Assembly: GCF_017741815.1 (NCBI RefSeq)
Contig: NZ_JAGHMF010000036.1
Location: forward strand, 1-64,000
Direction: 5' to 3'
Length of the DNA stretch: 64,000 bases
Source of the DNA: Rhizobium sp. 16-488-2b
GTDB taxonomy: Bacteria > Pseudomonadota > Alphaproteobacteria > Rhizobiales > Rhizobiaceae
In this document: piece by piece, positions 1-8,482 of the stretch
How positions within the stretch are numbered: the stretch's first letter is position 1
Layout of the letters: every line of letters starts with the position of its first letter
The notes under the pieces: generated by a model
The model's database searches: none
What the model was told of the DNA's origin: nothing
The model's input: only the letters and a program-made list of their open reading frames with translations
Position numbers and translations under genes: made by a program

Positions 1-100
1 GGTTGAACACCGCAATCTTGTTGCCCTTTTCCGCGATGTTCAGAGCGAGGTTGGAACCCATGACCGCAAGGCCGATCAGCCCGATTTCTGCCTTTTCCAT
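1..100 (-). CDS. gnd: 6-phosphogluconate dehydrogenase, N-terminal part (runs off the left edge)
   Basis: Only the first 33 residues lie in the window. They read MEKAEIGLIGLAVMG and continue into SNLALNIAEKG, which is the NADP-binding start of 6-phosphogluconate dehydrogenase (GLxVMGxNLxLN). The enzyme oxidatively decarboxylates 6-phosphogluconate to ribulose 5-phosphate. It is the last visible gene of a minus-strand run that begins near 8373, 28 bp after the idonate dehydrogenase stop, and it would use the product of the gluconokinase upstream. The rest of the protein, including the catalytic lysine and glutamate, is not seen. Confidence 0.85.
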   Translation of the reverse strand, partial: MEKAEIGLIGLAVMGSNLALNIAEKGNKIAVFN

Positions 101-128
101 AATGTCTTCACCTTGGTGTTGTGCCGCG

Positions 129-1160
129 TCAGAACGCGAGTTGGACCTTCATAGATTTCGTGCGGTCATCGGCAGCTTCGAATGCCGCGACGGCATCCTC
201 GATCGGATATGTGCCAGTTAGAAGCGGCTTCAGGTCGACCCGGCGCTGGTTGATCAGATCGACAGCCAGGCCAAACTCCTCATGGAAACGGAATGTCCCC
301 TTGATCTCAATTTCCTTGGCGACCACCATGTTCTGTGGGATGGACACGTCGCCACCGAGGCCCAGCTGCACCAGCGTTGAGCGAGGGCGCAGCACCTCAA
401 GTCCGGACCGAACCGCTCGTTCATTGCCGGAGGCCTCGAACTGCACGTCGAAGTACCCCTTGTTGGCCGAGTAAACCGAGAGCGCGTCTGGATTAGTGGC
501 CACATTGATGACGCGGTCGGCGCCGATCTCCAGTGCTTTCCGCAGAACGGGATCCATGACATCGGTCGCGACAATCTCGCGGGCACCATGTGCCCGTGCG
601 GCGATGATCGCGAGCGCCCCGATTGGCCCGCAGCCTGTCACAAGCACACGCTTTCCGATGAGCGAACCGGCACGATTGACCCCATGCAGCGTCACGGCGA
701 AGGGTTCAGCCATGGCAGCCTCGTTGATCGAAATCCCCTCGCAGACCTTGTGGCACTGGTAGGCGTCGGCGACCAGCCGCTGGCGGAATGCACCCTGGAT
801 GTGCGGCATCGGCATTGCGGAGCCGTAGAACCGCATGTTGAGGCAGTGGTTCTGCTCCCCCTGAAGGCAATACTCACACTCATTGCATGGGCGGCTCGGC
901 GATACGGCCACGCGGTCGCCCACGGCCAGATGCGAAACACCCTCGCCTAGCGTCTTGATGGTGCCCGCCACCTCATGGCCGAGGATCATCGGCTCGCGAA
1001 CGCGGATCGTGCCGAAACCACCATGATTGTAATAATGCAGATCAGAACCGCAAATACCGCCCGCCTCAATAGCGACCTCCACCTGCCCGAGCCCAAGAGC
1101 CTCGACGTCCCGCTCCTCGACGCGCAGATCCCTGGCTGCATGAATGACGACTGCTTTCAT
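129..1160 (-). CDS. idnD: L-idonate 5-dehydrogenase, zinc-dependent MDR family
   Basis: A 343-residue medium-chain dehydrogenase expected to oxidise L-idonate to 5-keto-D-gluconate with NAD(P) in the cytoplasm. The catalytic zinc ligands C37, H62 and E63 are present (GICGSD, ILGHE), as are the four structural-zinc cysteines C92, C95, C98 and C106. A Rossmann segment GCGPIG follows at about residue 180. The ATG at 1160 was chosen over in-frame upstream codons because the family begins MKAVVIH and the longer frame runs through the end of the previous gene. The adjacent gluconate 5-dehydrogenase and gluconokinase genes support idonate rather than another polyol as substrate. A related sorbitol/xylitol-type activity cannot be excluded. 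Confidence 0.85.
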   Translation of the reverse strand: MKAVVIHAARDLRVEERDVEALGLGQVEVAIEAGGICGSDLHYYNHGGFGTIRVREPMILGHEVAGTIKTLGEGVSHLAVGDRVAVSPSRPCNECEYCLQGEQNHCLNMRFYGSAMPMPHIQGAFRQRLVADAYQCHKVCEGISINEAAMAEPFAVTLHGVNRAGSLIGKRVLVTGCGPIGALAIIAARAHGAREIVATDVMDPVLRKALEIGADRVINVATNPDALSVYSANKGYFDVQFEASGNERAVRSGLEVLRPRSTLVQLGLGGDVSIPQNMVVAKEIEIKGTFRFHEEFGLAVDLINQRRVDLKPLLTGTYPIEDAVAAFEAADDRTKSMKVQLAF

Positions 1161-1170
1161 AGTCTTTCCC

Positions 1171-2112
1171 CTACACAACCGGCGTTGACAGCGGCTGGCC
1201 TGCAAAATGCGCTGCAAGATTGTCACGCACGAGTTGCCCCATCGCCCTTCTGGTTTCGACCGTACCCGAGCCGTGGTGGGGCTGCAGCACGACATTGTCG
1301 AGCGCCAGGAACCGCTGATCGATACGGGGCTCGTTATAAAAGACATCCAGGCCAGCCGCCTTGATGGTCCGCTGCTGCAGCGCGGCTATCAGCGCCTCTT
1401 CGTCCAACGTCGATCCGCGCGACACGTTGATCAGGATGCCATCAGGGCCGAGCGCGTTGAGAACCTCGGCGTTGATGATGTTCTTCGTGGCATCGCCACC
1501 CGGAACGATAACGATGAGAAGCTCCGACCACTCAGCAAGTTTAAGCAAGTCTGGCTCATATCGATAAGATACCTGCGGCTGCCGATTACGCGAGAAGTAG
1601 CGAATGTCGCAGTCGAAGGCGGCTGCGCGGCGCGCAATCGCCTGGCCGACGCGGCCCATGCCGGCAATACCGACACGCTTGCCTGTAAAGCGGGTGACGA
1701 GCGGCATTGCGGTCTTGCCCCACTGGCCAGACCGTACAAAGACGTCGGCTTGAGGAATAAGACGTGCAGTTGCCAACGCCAGACCGATCGCGATATCCGC
1801 GACGTCTGATGTCAAGACGTCCGGCGTGTTGGTCACGCCAATGCCATGAGCCTTTGCGTAAGCGAGATCGACGGCGTCCGTTCCGACACCGTAAACGGAG
1901 ACGAGTTCCAGCTTCGGCAAGCTTCGCATCAATTCCGCCGATGCACCAAGCTCGCCGCGCGTGGCAATAGCCTTGATGTTCGATCCGACCTCTTTCAGGA
2001 GTGCAGCACGGTCAGCGGCTTCATAGAGCTTGTGGACGATGTAGCGCTCTTCAAGGTCAACCATGTCCCATTCGGGATATGGGCCGGCGAGCAGTATTTC
2101 AGACTTTATCAT
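1171..2112 (-). CDS. D-2-hydroxyacid dehydrogenase (2-ketogluconate/hydroxypyruvate reductase type)
   Basis: A 313-residue member of the D-isomer-specific 2-hydroxyacid dehydrogenase family. The cofactor motif GMGRVGQAIA is at residues 151-160, and the catalytic trio is R232 (NVSRGS), E261 (YNEPR) and H279 (QPHHGSGT). The start at 2112 overlaps the end of gluconokinase by 14 bp, so the two are probably translationally coupled. In this operon the most sensible role is reduction of 2-ketogluconate to gluconate, parallel to the 5-ketogluconate branch. This substrate is inferred from context; glyoxylate/hydroxypyruvate reductase is the main alternative. Confidence 0.75.
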   Translation of the reverse strand: MIKSEILLAGPYPEWDMVDLEERYIVHKLYEAADRAALLKEVGSNIKAIATRGELGASAELMRSLPKLELVSVYGVGTDAVDLAYAKAHGIGVTNTPDVLTSDVADIAIGLALATARLIPQADVFVRSGQWGKTAMPLVTRFTGKRVGIAGMGRVGQAIARRAAAFDCDIRYFSRNRQPQVSYRYEPDLLKLAEWSELLIVIVPGGDATKNIINAEVLNALGPDGILINVSRGSTLDEEALIAALQQRTIKAAGLDVFYNEPRIDQRFLALDNVVLQPHHGSGTVETRRAMGQLVRDNLAAHFAGQPLSTPVV

Positions 2113-2686
2113 GCGTTCCTCCCTGGGACTTCGCCATATCGCGGTCTTGCGCGAGCTTCGCCGTTTCGGTGATTGCCGTCGACACGATGTGCTCGAGCGG
2201 CTGGCCGATATCGATGGTGACGATATCGGCCTCATTGGTCGGCGGCTCCAATGTATTAAGCTGGCTTTCGAGCAGCGAGAGCGGCATAAAGTGTTCGTTC
2301 CGGGCGGCCATTCTCGCCGCCAGGGTCTCCCTGCTGCCGTTAAGCAAGACGAAGCTGATCGGCCAGCCAGCTCCATTTCGCAGAACGCTCCGATAGGAGC
2401 GCTTCAGTGCGGAGCACGAGATGACGACTTGTCGGTTTGTCGCCATCTCCTCACCAAGAGACAATAACCAAGGCAGGCGATCTTCATCAGTGAGGGGAAT
2501 GCCTTTCGTCATTTTCTCCACGCTGGCTTGCGAGTGCAGGCCGTCTCCCTCGATGAAGACGTATCCCAGCTCGGCGGCGAGCAGCTTTCCAACCGACGTC
2601 TTGCCGCATCCAGAAACACCCATCACGACGAGCGGGCCAATGCCTGGAAGCGTCTTAGAGGGATGTGGTGATGCCGCCGTCGACAT
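2099..2686 (-). CDS. gntK: gluconokinase
   Basis: A 195-residue P-loop kinase of the GntK/shikimate-kinase fold that phosphorylates D-gluconate to 6-phosphogluconate. The Walker A motif GVSGCGKT lies at residues 23-30, followed by the GntK pattern EGDGLHSQASVEKM and later ISCSALKRSYR. The ATG at 2686 gives about 20 residues before the P-loop, slightly longer than typical GntK, and overlaps the preceding dehydrogenase gene by 32 bp; a shorter start nearer the P-loop is possible. It links the idonate/ketogluconate enzymes to gnd at the left edge. Confidence 0.88.
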   Translation of the reverse strand: MSTAASPHPSKTLPGIGPLVVMGVSGCGKTSVGKLLAAELGYVFIEGDGLHSQASVEKMTKGIPLTDEDRLPWLLSLGEEMATNRQVVISCSALKRSYRSVLRNGAGWPISFVLLNGSRETLAARMAARNEHFMPLSLLESQLNTLEPPTNEADIVTIDIGQPLEHIVSTAITETAKLAQDRDMAKSQGGTHDKV

Positions 2687-3422
2687 AAAGCGTGTGTCCG
2701 TTGACGAAAGAGGAAGCCTGGGACGACAGGAACACGGCCGCGCCAACAAGTTCATCGACGTCGCCCCACCTGCCCGCTGGCGTTCTTTTCTCCAGCCAAG
2801 CCGAAAACTCTTGGCTATCGACCAGAGCCTGATTGAGCGGAGTCTTGAAATATCCCGGCGCAAGCGCGTTGATCTGCAGGCCGTACTTGGCCCAGTCGGT
2901 GCACATGCCGCGGGTGAGGTTCTTTACGGCGCCCTTTGTCGCCGTATATGGCGCAATCCCCGGACGGGCGAGTTCGCTTTGTACCGATGCCACGTTGACG
3001 ATCTTCCCGCGACCACGGGAGATCATGTGCCGTGCGACCGCCTGGCCAACATAGAAGACACTCGATATGTTGGTCCGCAGCAACTGGTCCCACTTATCAG
3101 CAGGGAAGTCTTCAAGCGGCGAGCGAAACTGCATGCCTGCGTTGTTGATCAATATGTCGATCGGGCCGACCTCACGCTCGATCTCATCGACGCCGCGATT
3201 GACCGCAGCCGGATCGGTAACGTCAAATAAGGCGATTGAGACCGATGCACCTGCGTCACGCAACGGCGTGGCGGCACTTTCGAGCTTAACACCGTCGCGG
3301 CCGTTAAGAACGAGTTCCGCTCCGTGTCTGGCGAGGCCTGCCGCCAACGCGAGACCAATGCCCTGAGACGATCCTGTGACGAGCGCCCGCGATCCAGAGA
3401 GGTCGAAGAGATCGAACGCCAT
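2655..3422 (-). CDS. idnO: gluconate 5-dehydrogenase (5-ketogluconate reductase), SDR family
   Basis: A 255-residue classical short-chain dehydrogenase. The cofactor motif TGSSQGIG is at residues 16-23, NNAG at 93-96, and the catalytic S146, Y159 and K163 are all present (YTATK). The protein resembles IdnO/Gno, which interconvert 5-keto-D-gluconate and D-gluconate. It sits between the small conserved protein and gluconokinase, and IdnD lies downstream, which makes the complete idonate to gluconate to 6-phosphogluconate route. The C-terminal coding region overlaps the gluconokinase start. Confidence 0.82.
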   Translation of the reverse strand: MAFDLFDLSGSRALVTGSSQGIGLALAAGLARHGAELVLNGRDGVKLESAATPLRDAGASVSIALFDVTDPAAVNRGVDEIEREVGPIDILINNAGMQFRSPLEDFPADKWDQLLRTNISSVFYVGQAVARHMISRGRGKIVNVASVQSELARPGIAPYTATKGAVKNLTRGMCTDWAKYGLQINALAPGYFKTPLNQALVDSQEFSAWLEKRTPAGRWGDVDELVGAAVFLSSQASSFVNGHTLYVDGGITTSL

Positions 3423-3424
3423 CG

Positions 3425-3763
3425 TCAGCTTCCCAGCGTCTGGTGAACGATCCGGTCGGTGACCCTATGGTAGACCACGCCGTCGAACATCGCGAGCAGG
3501 ATCTTCGTCTGCTCACGAGATTCGAACCTTGCATCGCAGGCCATCGCTCGTTCGAGCGCAGCCTTGTCCGGATAAGCGATGGCCAGCAGGAGAGGCATCG
3601 AAGGTGCTCCCTCATCTCTCTCCAGCTCACGGGACACCGTAACGCTTACGGCGCCGTCAAACTGCGTCCAGAGCGGGGTCAATACGTCCTGAACAAAGCG
3701 GTAGAATTCGGCTTCCTTGCCTTCGTGAATCTGCCCTACGAACTCGGCATAACGAATGATCAT
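3425..3763 (-). CDS. small conserved protein, possible dimeric alpha/beta-barrel (EthD/ABM-like) fold
   Basis: A 112-residue soluble protein without signal peptide or membrane segment. A good ribosome-binding site (AAAGGAG, 7 nt spacing) precedes the ATG, and its stop lies 2 bp from the next gene, so it is clearly an operon member. The pattern of an N-terminal strand, a helix with FYRFVQDVLTPLW, strands around AVSVTVSREL and LLLAIAYPDKAALERAM is reminiscent of ferredoxin-like dimeric barrels (EthD, antibiotic monooxygenase, mutarotase-like). No catalytic motif is recognisable. A sugar-acid mutarotase or lactone-handling role would fit the neighbours but is speculation. Confidence 0.65.
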   Translation of the reverse strand: MIIRYAEFVGQIHEGKEAEFYRFVQDVLTPLWTQFDGAVSVTVSRELERDEGAPSMPLLLAIAYPDKAALERAMACDARFESREQTKILLAMFDGVVYHRVTDRIVHQTLGS

Positions 3764-3775
3764 TGCACTACTCCT

Positions 3776-4657
3776 TTAGCCCTTCGGGCCATCGTAAAAT
3801 CGAACGAGCGCGGCGCTGTCTGCCGCACCGAGGCCTGCTGTCATCATCAGCCGGTGTATTTCCATGCAGAGTGCGGTCATCGGCATGGCAGTTCCCGTAT
3901 GTCCGGCAAGGGACTGTACGGCCATGAGATCCTTGACCATGTTGTCTATGCGCCCGGTAGGCGTGTAGTCGTTTCGCGCCATCTTACCCATGTATTCCTG
4001 CAGGATCGCGCTATCGGCGCGACCGCCGCTCAGAGCCGCGGGAATTCTTTGCGCATCGACGCCGGCATCAACAGCGAGCCTGGTGGCTTCGGCGACCGCG
4101 ACAAAGTTCAAAGCACAGAGAACCTGGTTGATGAGCTTGGTGGTCTGGCCCGAGCCGCTCGGCCCCATAAGCGTCAGATTTTGGCAGAGGTCGTCGAGAA
4201 CAGGCTTGGCTTTGTCGAAATCGACGGGGTTGCCACCGGCCATAACAGTCAACTTCCCCTCCAGCGCCTTCGGTGCGCCGCCGGAGAGCGGGCAATCGAG
4301 CCACCTCAGTCCGGCCTCAACGGCATCGGCCCACAATTGACGTGTTGCGACGGGCTCGATGGACGACATGTCGATGATGACAGTGCCAACAGCGGCGCCT
4401 TGGGCCACCCCGCCTTCACCGAATACTGCCTCGCGCACGATCCGCGACGAATTCAGGCTGAGCACGACCGTGTCCGCCCTTGCGGCGGCGTCGGCTGCCG
4501 AGGTCGCTGGTTCAGCACCGAGCGCTTCGAGTTGAGCCACCTTGCCACGATCGAGATCGAACGCGATCAACGTGTAACCGGCCTTCAGGAGACGGGTGCT
4601 GATGGCTGTGCCCATCACACCGCATCCGACAAGAGCAATCTTCTGTTTTACAGGCAC
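3776..4657 (-). CDS. 3-hydroxyisobutyrate dehydrogenase-family (beta-hydroxyacid) oxidoreductase
   Basis: A 293-residue NAD(P)-dependent beta-hydroxyacid dehydrogenase. The Rossmann motif GCGVMG is at residues 11-16, the substrate-binding DCPLSGGAPKA around 121-131 and the catalytic lysine K174 in GQTTKLINQ. The GTG at 4657 has GGGAG 5 nt upstream and was preferred to a TTG ten codons earlier. Family members include tartronate semialdehyde reductase, HIBADH and succinic semialdehyde reductases. In this operon it probably acts on a sugar-acid derivative, but the exact substrate cannot be read from sequence. Confidence 0.78.
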   Translation of the reverse strand: MPVKQKIALVGCGVMGTAISTRLLKAGYTLIAFDLDRGKVAQLEALGAEPATSAADAAARADTVVLSLNSSRIVREAVFGEGGVAQGAAVGTVIIDMSSIEPVATRQLWADAVEAGLRWLDCPLSGGAPKALEGKLTVMAGGNPVDFDKAKPVLDDLCQNLTLMGPSGSGQTTKLINQVLCALNFVAVAEATRLAVDAGVDAQRIPAALSGGRADSAILQEYMGKMARNDYTPTGRIDNMVKDLMAVQSLAGHTGTAMPMTALCMEIHRLMMTAGLGAADSAALVRFYDGPKG

Positions 4658-4722
4658 GGCAACTCCCTTCCGCCGGAGGGCGGTCAAATGAATGTTCGGT
4701 AAAAAGAATAAGGGCGACCCGC

Positions 4723-5454
4723 TTAGCCGATCTCGGACCGTAGAAAGGCCTGCAGCTCCGGTGTCTTCGGATTTGCGAAGAGCTCCGCCGACGGACCTTC
4801 TTCGTGAATGACGCCGTCTTTCATGTAGATCGTGCGATTGGCGACGCGGCGCGCGAAACCCATCTCGTGCGTGACGAGAAGCATCGTCATTCCCTGGCGG
4901 GCCAGGCTTTCGATCACCGCCAGGACTTCGCCGGTAAGTTCAGGGTCCAATGCCGATGTCACTTCGTCAAAGAGAAGGACCTTCGGGCGCATCGCCAGCG
5001 AGCGAGCAATCGCCACGCGCTGCTGCTGTCCGCCGGAAAGCATGTCTGGATAAGAATCGAACCGATCAGCGAGGCCGACAAGCGCAAGGCAACGTTTCGC
5101 CTCTTCTCTTGCGGACGCCTTCGCTTGGCCTTTCACCTGCACGGGCGCAAGCATGATGTTTTCGCCGGCAGTCAGATGAGGGAAGAGGTTGTAACTTTGG
5201 AAGACAATGCCGACGTCGCGCCGCAACTGGCGAAGCAGGGCCGGCTTCTTCGTCATCGCATGGCCCGCGATTTCGATGTCGCCGCCGTCGATCGTCTCAA
5301 GCCCGTTGAGACACCTGAGAAAGGTGCTCTTTCCTGATCCGCTTCGGCCGATCAACGCAACAACCTCGCCACCTTGAACCGTCAGGGAAACACCCTTGAG
5401 GACTTCGAGCGGGCCAAAGCTCTTACGAATATTGTTTGCAACGACGACGGACAT
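4723..5454 (-). CDS. ABC transporter ATP-binding protein, polar amino acid (PAAT/GlnQ) type
   Basis: A 243-residue ATPase with Walker A GRSGSGKS (36-43), Q-loop FQSYNLFPHLT, signature LSGGQ (139-143), Walker B LLFDE (160-164) and the switch histidine in LVTHEM. The sequence is of the GlnQ/HisP type, which normally drives amino-acid or opine import. It follows the binding-protein gene and a hairpin, and precedes sugar-acid enzymes. A PAAT importer in a gluconate/idonate operon suggests an acidic sugar or sugar-amino conjugate as substrate; this is inference. Confidence 0.9.
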   Translation of the reverse strand: MSVVVANNIRKSFGPLEVLKGVSLTVQGGEVVALIGRSGSGKSTFLRCLNGLETIDGGDIEIAGHAMTKKPALLRQLRRDVGIVFQSYNLFPHLTAGENIMLAPVQVKGQAKASAREEAKRCLALVGLADRFDSYPDMLSGGQQQRVAIARSLAMRPKVLLFDEVTSALDPELTGEVLAVIESLARQGMTMLLVTHEMGFARRVANRTIYMKDGVIHEEGPSAELFANPKTPELQAFLRSEIG

Positions 5455-5476
5455 CTCTTTAACCTCTTAAGGGTTG

Positions 5477-5497
5477 GCGGGGCGACGACCGCCCCGC
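5477..5497 (-). other. intergenic hairpin after the binding-protein gene
   Basis: Inverted repeat with 8-bp arms GCGGGGCG and CGCCCCGC and a 5-nt loop, between the periplasmic binding-protein gene and the ATPase gene on the minus strand. There is no long U-run, so attenuation or protection of the upstream message from 3' decay, raising binding-protein output, is more likely than full termination. Confidence 0.5.
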
Positions 5498-5509
5498 GGT
5501 CGGTCTGGC

Positions 5510-6295
5510 TTAGAAGGACGGCAGCGCAGGCATCGGCGTTTTCATCCACTTTTCGTAGATCTTGCCGAGTTCACCGCTTTGATTGTGGACGAAGAGCACG
5601 GTGTTCAGCCAGTGCAGCAAGTCCGGATCGCCGCGGCGCAATCCGACGCCGTAGAAGCTCTGGAGATACGTGGTCTTCTCTTCGAACTTGTCCGGATAGC
5701 GTTGCTGCAGTTCGGCTGCGATGTAGTTGACGGTGCCGATCGCGTCGACCTGGCCGGCCACCAGGGCGTTCAGCGTCGTGCTGTCATCGTCGAAGCGTAC
5801 GAGTTCCATGCCGGGAATGTTTGCGCTGGACAGGATCTTTTCGTGCGCTGTTCCGCGCGGAACGCCGACGCGCTTGCCTTTCAGGTCATCGAGGCTCTTG
5901 ATCGCGGTTCCCTTCGGAGCCACGATTACCGACTTGTGGCCACCATAAGGATTGGAAAATGCTACCGAAAGTGCGCGCTCGGTGTAGATGCCGAAGCTGG
6001 CAACCACGAAGTCGACCTTACCGGTCTGAAGCGATGGGATGCGGCTCTGGCCGGTGACAGGAACAAGCTCCAGTTCGACGCCGAGATCCTTGGCAAGCAG
6101 CTTGGCGACATCGACGTCCAGGCCGTCTGGCTGCATCTCTGCGTTGGTAATCCCGAAGGGAGGGACGGAAAGGTCGACGCCGATCAAGACTTTCTTGCGG
6201 GCAATAATGTCATCCAGTGACGACGCCGAAGCGGCTGTGGCACCGAACGCGATCGCGAGACCGACCAGAGGTAGCAGTAGGGATTTGAAACGCAT
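5510..6295 (-). CDS. periplasmic solute-binding protein, family 3 (amino-acid type)
   Basis: A 261-residue secreted binding protein. The signal peptide spans roughly residues 1-24 (LLLPLVGLAIAFG, then ATAASAS). The mature part begins with VLIGVDLSVPPFGI and contains GLDVDVAKLLAKDL, the family-3 SBP hallmark. It supplies substrate to the two adjacent permeases. Gene order is permease, permease, SBP, ATPase, all on the minus strand. The ligand is not predictable; the operon suggests an acidic sugar derivative. Confidence 0.9.
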   Translation of the reverse strand: MRFKSLLLPLVGLAIAFGATAASASSLDDIIARKKVLIGVDLSVPPFGITNAEMQPDGLDVDVAKLLAKDLGVELELVPVTGQSRIPSLQTGKVDFVVASFGIYTERALSVAFSNPYGGHKSVIVAPKGTAIKSLDDLKGKRVGVPRGTAHEKILSSANIPGMELVRFDDDSTTLNALVAGQVDAIGTVNYIAAELQQRYPDKFEEKTTYLQSFYGVGLRRGDPDLLHWLNTVLFVHNQSGELGKIYEKWMKTPMPALPSF

Positions 6296-6359
6296 TTTGC
6301 GTCCTCTCAGTTTTCGAGTTCCAGTTGTTGGCGAACGACCTTCTTCGTGTCGTTTGATT

Positions 6360-7016
6360 TCAAGCGCGCGATCCGCGTCGTGCTCCCCTGCGCTCCAGCC
6401 ACAGGCTGACTTGGGTGAGAGGAAAACAGACGGCGAAGTAGAGTGCCGCCACCGCGAGGAATGATTTCAGGGGCTCGAACGTGGCGTTGCTCACCAGCTG
6501 TCCCGCTCTGGTAATTTCGATGAAGCCGATGATCGAGGCGATCGAGGTCTGCTTGATGATCTGGACCAGGAAGCCGACCGTAGACGGCATTGCCAGCTTG
6601 ATTGCCTGAGGCGCGATAACGTAGCGAAGTGTCTTCAGCGGCGTGATCGCAAGCGCATCGGCACTCTCCCATTGCGCTTTCGGAATTGCCCGCAAGGCGC
6701 TTTCCCAGATGGCGCCAAGAAACGCGCTGGAATTGATCGTCAAGGCTACGGCTGCGGCGACGATGGCGCTGACCTCGTAGCCTAAGAGCGACGGCGCATA
6801 ATAGCAGATGAACATGAGGACGAGCAGCGGCAGCCCCTGAATGAACTGCATGTAGGCCGATGTGAGGATCTTAAGCGCTCTGCTGGACGAAATCCGCAAG
6901 AGAGCAAGAGCAATCCCGGCAATACCACCGCCTATAAAGGCAATGACCGTCAATGTTAGCGTCCAGCGCAGGGCGTAAACGATGAAGAGGAATTCCGGCG
7001 AGCCAAACGTACGCAT
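6360..7016 (-). CDS. ABC transporter permease, HisM/GlnP type
   Basis: A 218-residue inner-membrane permease with about five transmembrane helices and the EAA loop (WESALRAIPKAQWESADAL) of the polar-amino-acid permease family. It starts 1 bp after the stop of the preceding permease gene, so the two are cotranslated and probably form a heterodimer. The C-terminal tail is basic (LERRGARRG). It lies directly upstream of the binding-protein gene. Confidence 0.88.
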   Translation of the reverse strand: MRTFGSPEFLFIVYALRWTLTLTVIAFIGGGIAGIALALLRISSSRALKILTSAYMQFIQGLPLLVLMFICYYAPSLLGYEVSAIVAAAVALTINSSAFLGAIWESALRAIPKAQWESADALAITPLKTLRYVIAPQAIKLAMPSTVGFLVQIIKQTSIASIIGFIEITRAGQLVSNATFEPLKSFLAVAALYFAVCFPLTQVSLWLERRGARRGSRA

Positions 7017-7017
7017 G

Positions 7018-7704
7018 TCAGATCCTCCCCAGCAGATTGCGGCGTGAGCGACGAAACACGATCAGGCCAATAAGATTGAGAAGCGCCCAGAAGATGAAAT
7101 TGAGCGTGACGTAGACGGCGGCGATGACCAGATAAACTTCCATGGTGCGGAATGTCTCGGAGCTCGCGATCATAGCGGCCCCCGTTATGTCCTCAACGCC
7201 GATCGCGGAGACCAGGCTGGTCGACAGCATCAAGAGCACGCATTGAGAGACAACCGGTGTGAATACCTTTTCCAGTGCTGGCGGAAGGATCACGAAGCGC
7301 AGCGTCTGCATATAGGTCATGCCGAGACTTTCAGCCGCCTCGAACTGACTGCGGTGCGTGGACTGGATGCCGCCTCTGACAATCTCTGCAATGTATCCGG
7401 CATTGTTGAAAACCAGAGCAATCATCACGGATGTCAGTGGCGACATGCGGACACCGATATTCGGCAACCCAAAGAAGATTACGAAAATCTGGACCAGAAG
7501 CGGCGTGTTACGCACCGCCTCCACATAGCAGCGGACAAGAAAGCGCGGCAGGAACCACGGCAATGTCGACACGACGGCGAAGCCTATACCTAAGGCAAAA
7601 CCACCAAAAATGCCGACAACTGATAGCAGCATCGTCAACCACAAGCCGCTGAGGAACTGCGGCAGATATGCTATAAGTGGAGCGAACTGGAAGGTGTATT
7701 GCAT
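7018..7704 (-). CDS. ABC transporter permease, HisQ/GlnP type
   Basis: A 228-residue inner-membrane permease paired with the next one. It has the N-terminal helix FLSGLWLTMLLSVVGIF, the conserved VRNTPLLVQIF segment and an EAA loop around STHRSQFEAAESLGMTY. It follows the HD-domain gene by 36 bp in the same minus-strand operon. Confidence 0.88.
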   Translation of the reverse strand: MQYTFQFAPLIAYLPQFLSGLWLTMLLSVVGIFGGFALGIGFAVVSTLPWFLPRFLVRCYVEAVRNTPLLVQIFVIFFGLPNIGVRMSPLTSVMIALVFNNAGYIAEIVRGGIQSTHRSQFEAAESLGMTYMQTLRFVILPPALEKVFTPVVSQCVLLMLSTSLVSAIGVEDITGAAMIASSETFRTMEVYLVIAAVYVTLNFIFWALLNLIGLIVFRRSRRNLLGRI

Positions 7705-7740
7705 GGTGACCTCGGCGCAGGTTCCTGATGAGCTTCGAGA

Positions 7741-8373
7741 TTACTCGGCTCCCAGGGGGCGAACGCGGATGTTCTTGCCAGCGAATGAAATCGTATCGGG
7801 ATGGCAGAGATCCAGGGCAGCGGCGACATGCCACCATGCGTGGTCGGCCTGGCGGATGATGAAGCACTCGGTGCTGTGGCCGATACCGCCGAATTCGAAT
7901 GCGTGCCCCATGCAGATGTGACCAAGCTCGTCAGGAAGACCGACCGAGAGACAAACGTGGGCGCCGTAAGTGGAATGGCGATAGGTCGGATCGCCATAGC
8001 GATCCCCGCGCTCGGCAGAACGCTTCAGGTTTACCGGGTCGAATTCCCAGGTTTTGCCGATGTCATGGCAAAGGCCGCCGGCAAGGATGATATCACGATC
8101 GACCTTCGCTTCGGGATAGGTTGCCTTGAATTCCTCATAGATGGCGAGGGCAAGGCGGGTGACGCCGCGAAGATGAGCGTCCTGCGTGCCGCGCTTCAGC
8201 GAGAAGACGTTTGGGCTGCCTTCACCCTGGATATCGGTGACGCGGTCGAATGAAGAGCGCTCCAGAGCAAATACCCACGCATCGACGACCTTCTCGCGAA
8301 GTTCTACCGACTGGATCTCCGCGATTTCCGGAAGATCTTCTAGGATCTGCGCGCGGGAAATGGTTTTGTACAT
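7741..8373 (-). CDS. HD-domain metal-dependent hydrolase
   Basis: A 210-residue soluble HD-superfamily protein. The candidate metal ligands are H67, the H103-D104 pair (GGLCHDIGKTWEF), H139, H157 and D177 (RQADHAWWH). HD proteins hydrolyse phosphate esters or, in the myo-inositol oxygenase branch, cleave sugars oxidatively. It is the first gene of the sugar-acid operon and is divergent from the LysR gene, so it is probably controlled with the transporter. No specific substrate can be assigned; a phosphohydrolase or oxygenase acting on a sugar-derived compound is plausible. Confidence 0.72.
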   Translation of the reverse strand: MYKTISRAQILEDLPEIAEIQSVELREKVVDAWVFALERSSFDRVTDIQGEGSPNVFSLKRGTQDAHLRGVTRLALAIYEEFKATYPEAKVDRDIILAGGLCHDIGKTWEFDPVNLKRSAERGDRYGDPTYRHSTYGAHVCLSVGLPDELGHICMGHAFEFGGIGHSTECFIIRQADHAWWHVAAALDLCHPDTISFAGKNIRVRPLGAE

Positions 8374-8482
8374 TTTTTCAACACCGTTGCTATCTGCCTA
8401 TTTGTCGAGCTTACGGCCGATTGAATTGCAAATCCAATTGGGATATTCGGGGTTATCGATCGAAATTTTCTATCATGCGCAG
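8374..8482. promoter_or_regulatory. divergent promoter region of the sugar-acid operon and LysR gene
   Basis: 109 bp between divergent start codons. It contains a dyad ATTG-N6-CAAT at 8425-8438 and a CCAATTGG palindrome beside it, the sort of position where a LysR protein binds its own divergent promoter. It does not match the canonical T-N11-A spacing exactly, so the operator assignment is tentative. Confidence 0.45.

Noticed and set aside
3443..4702. 419-codon plus-strand open frame opposite the dehydrogenase and small conserved gene
   Set aside because: Antisense shadow; no domain and no promoter or RBS.
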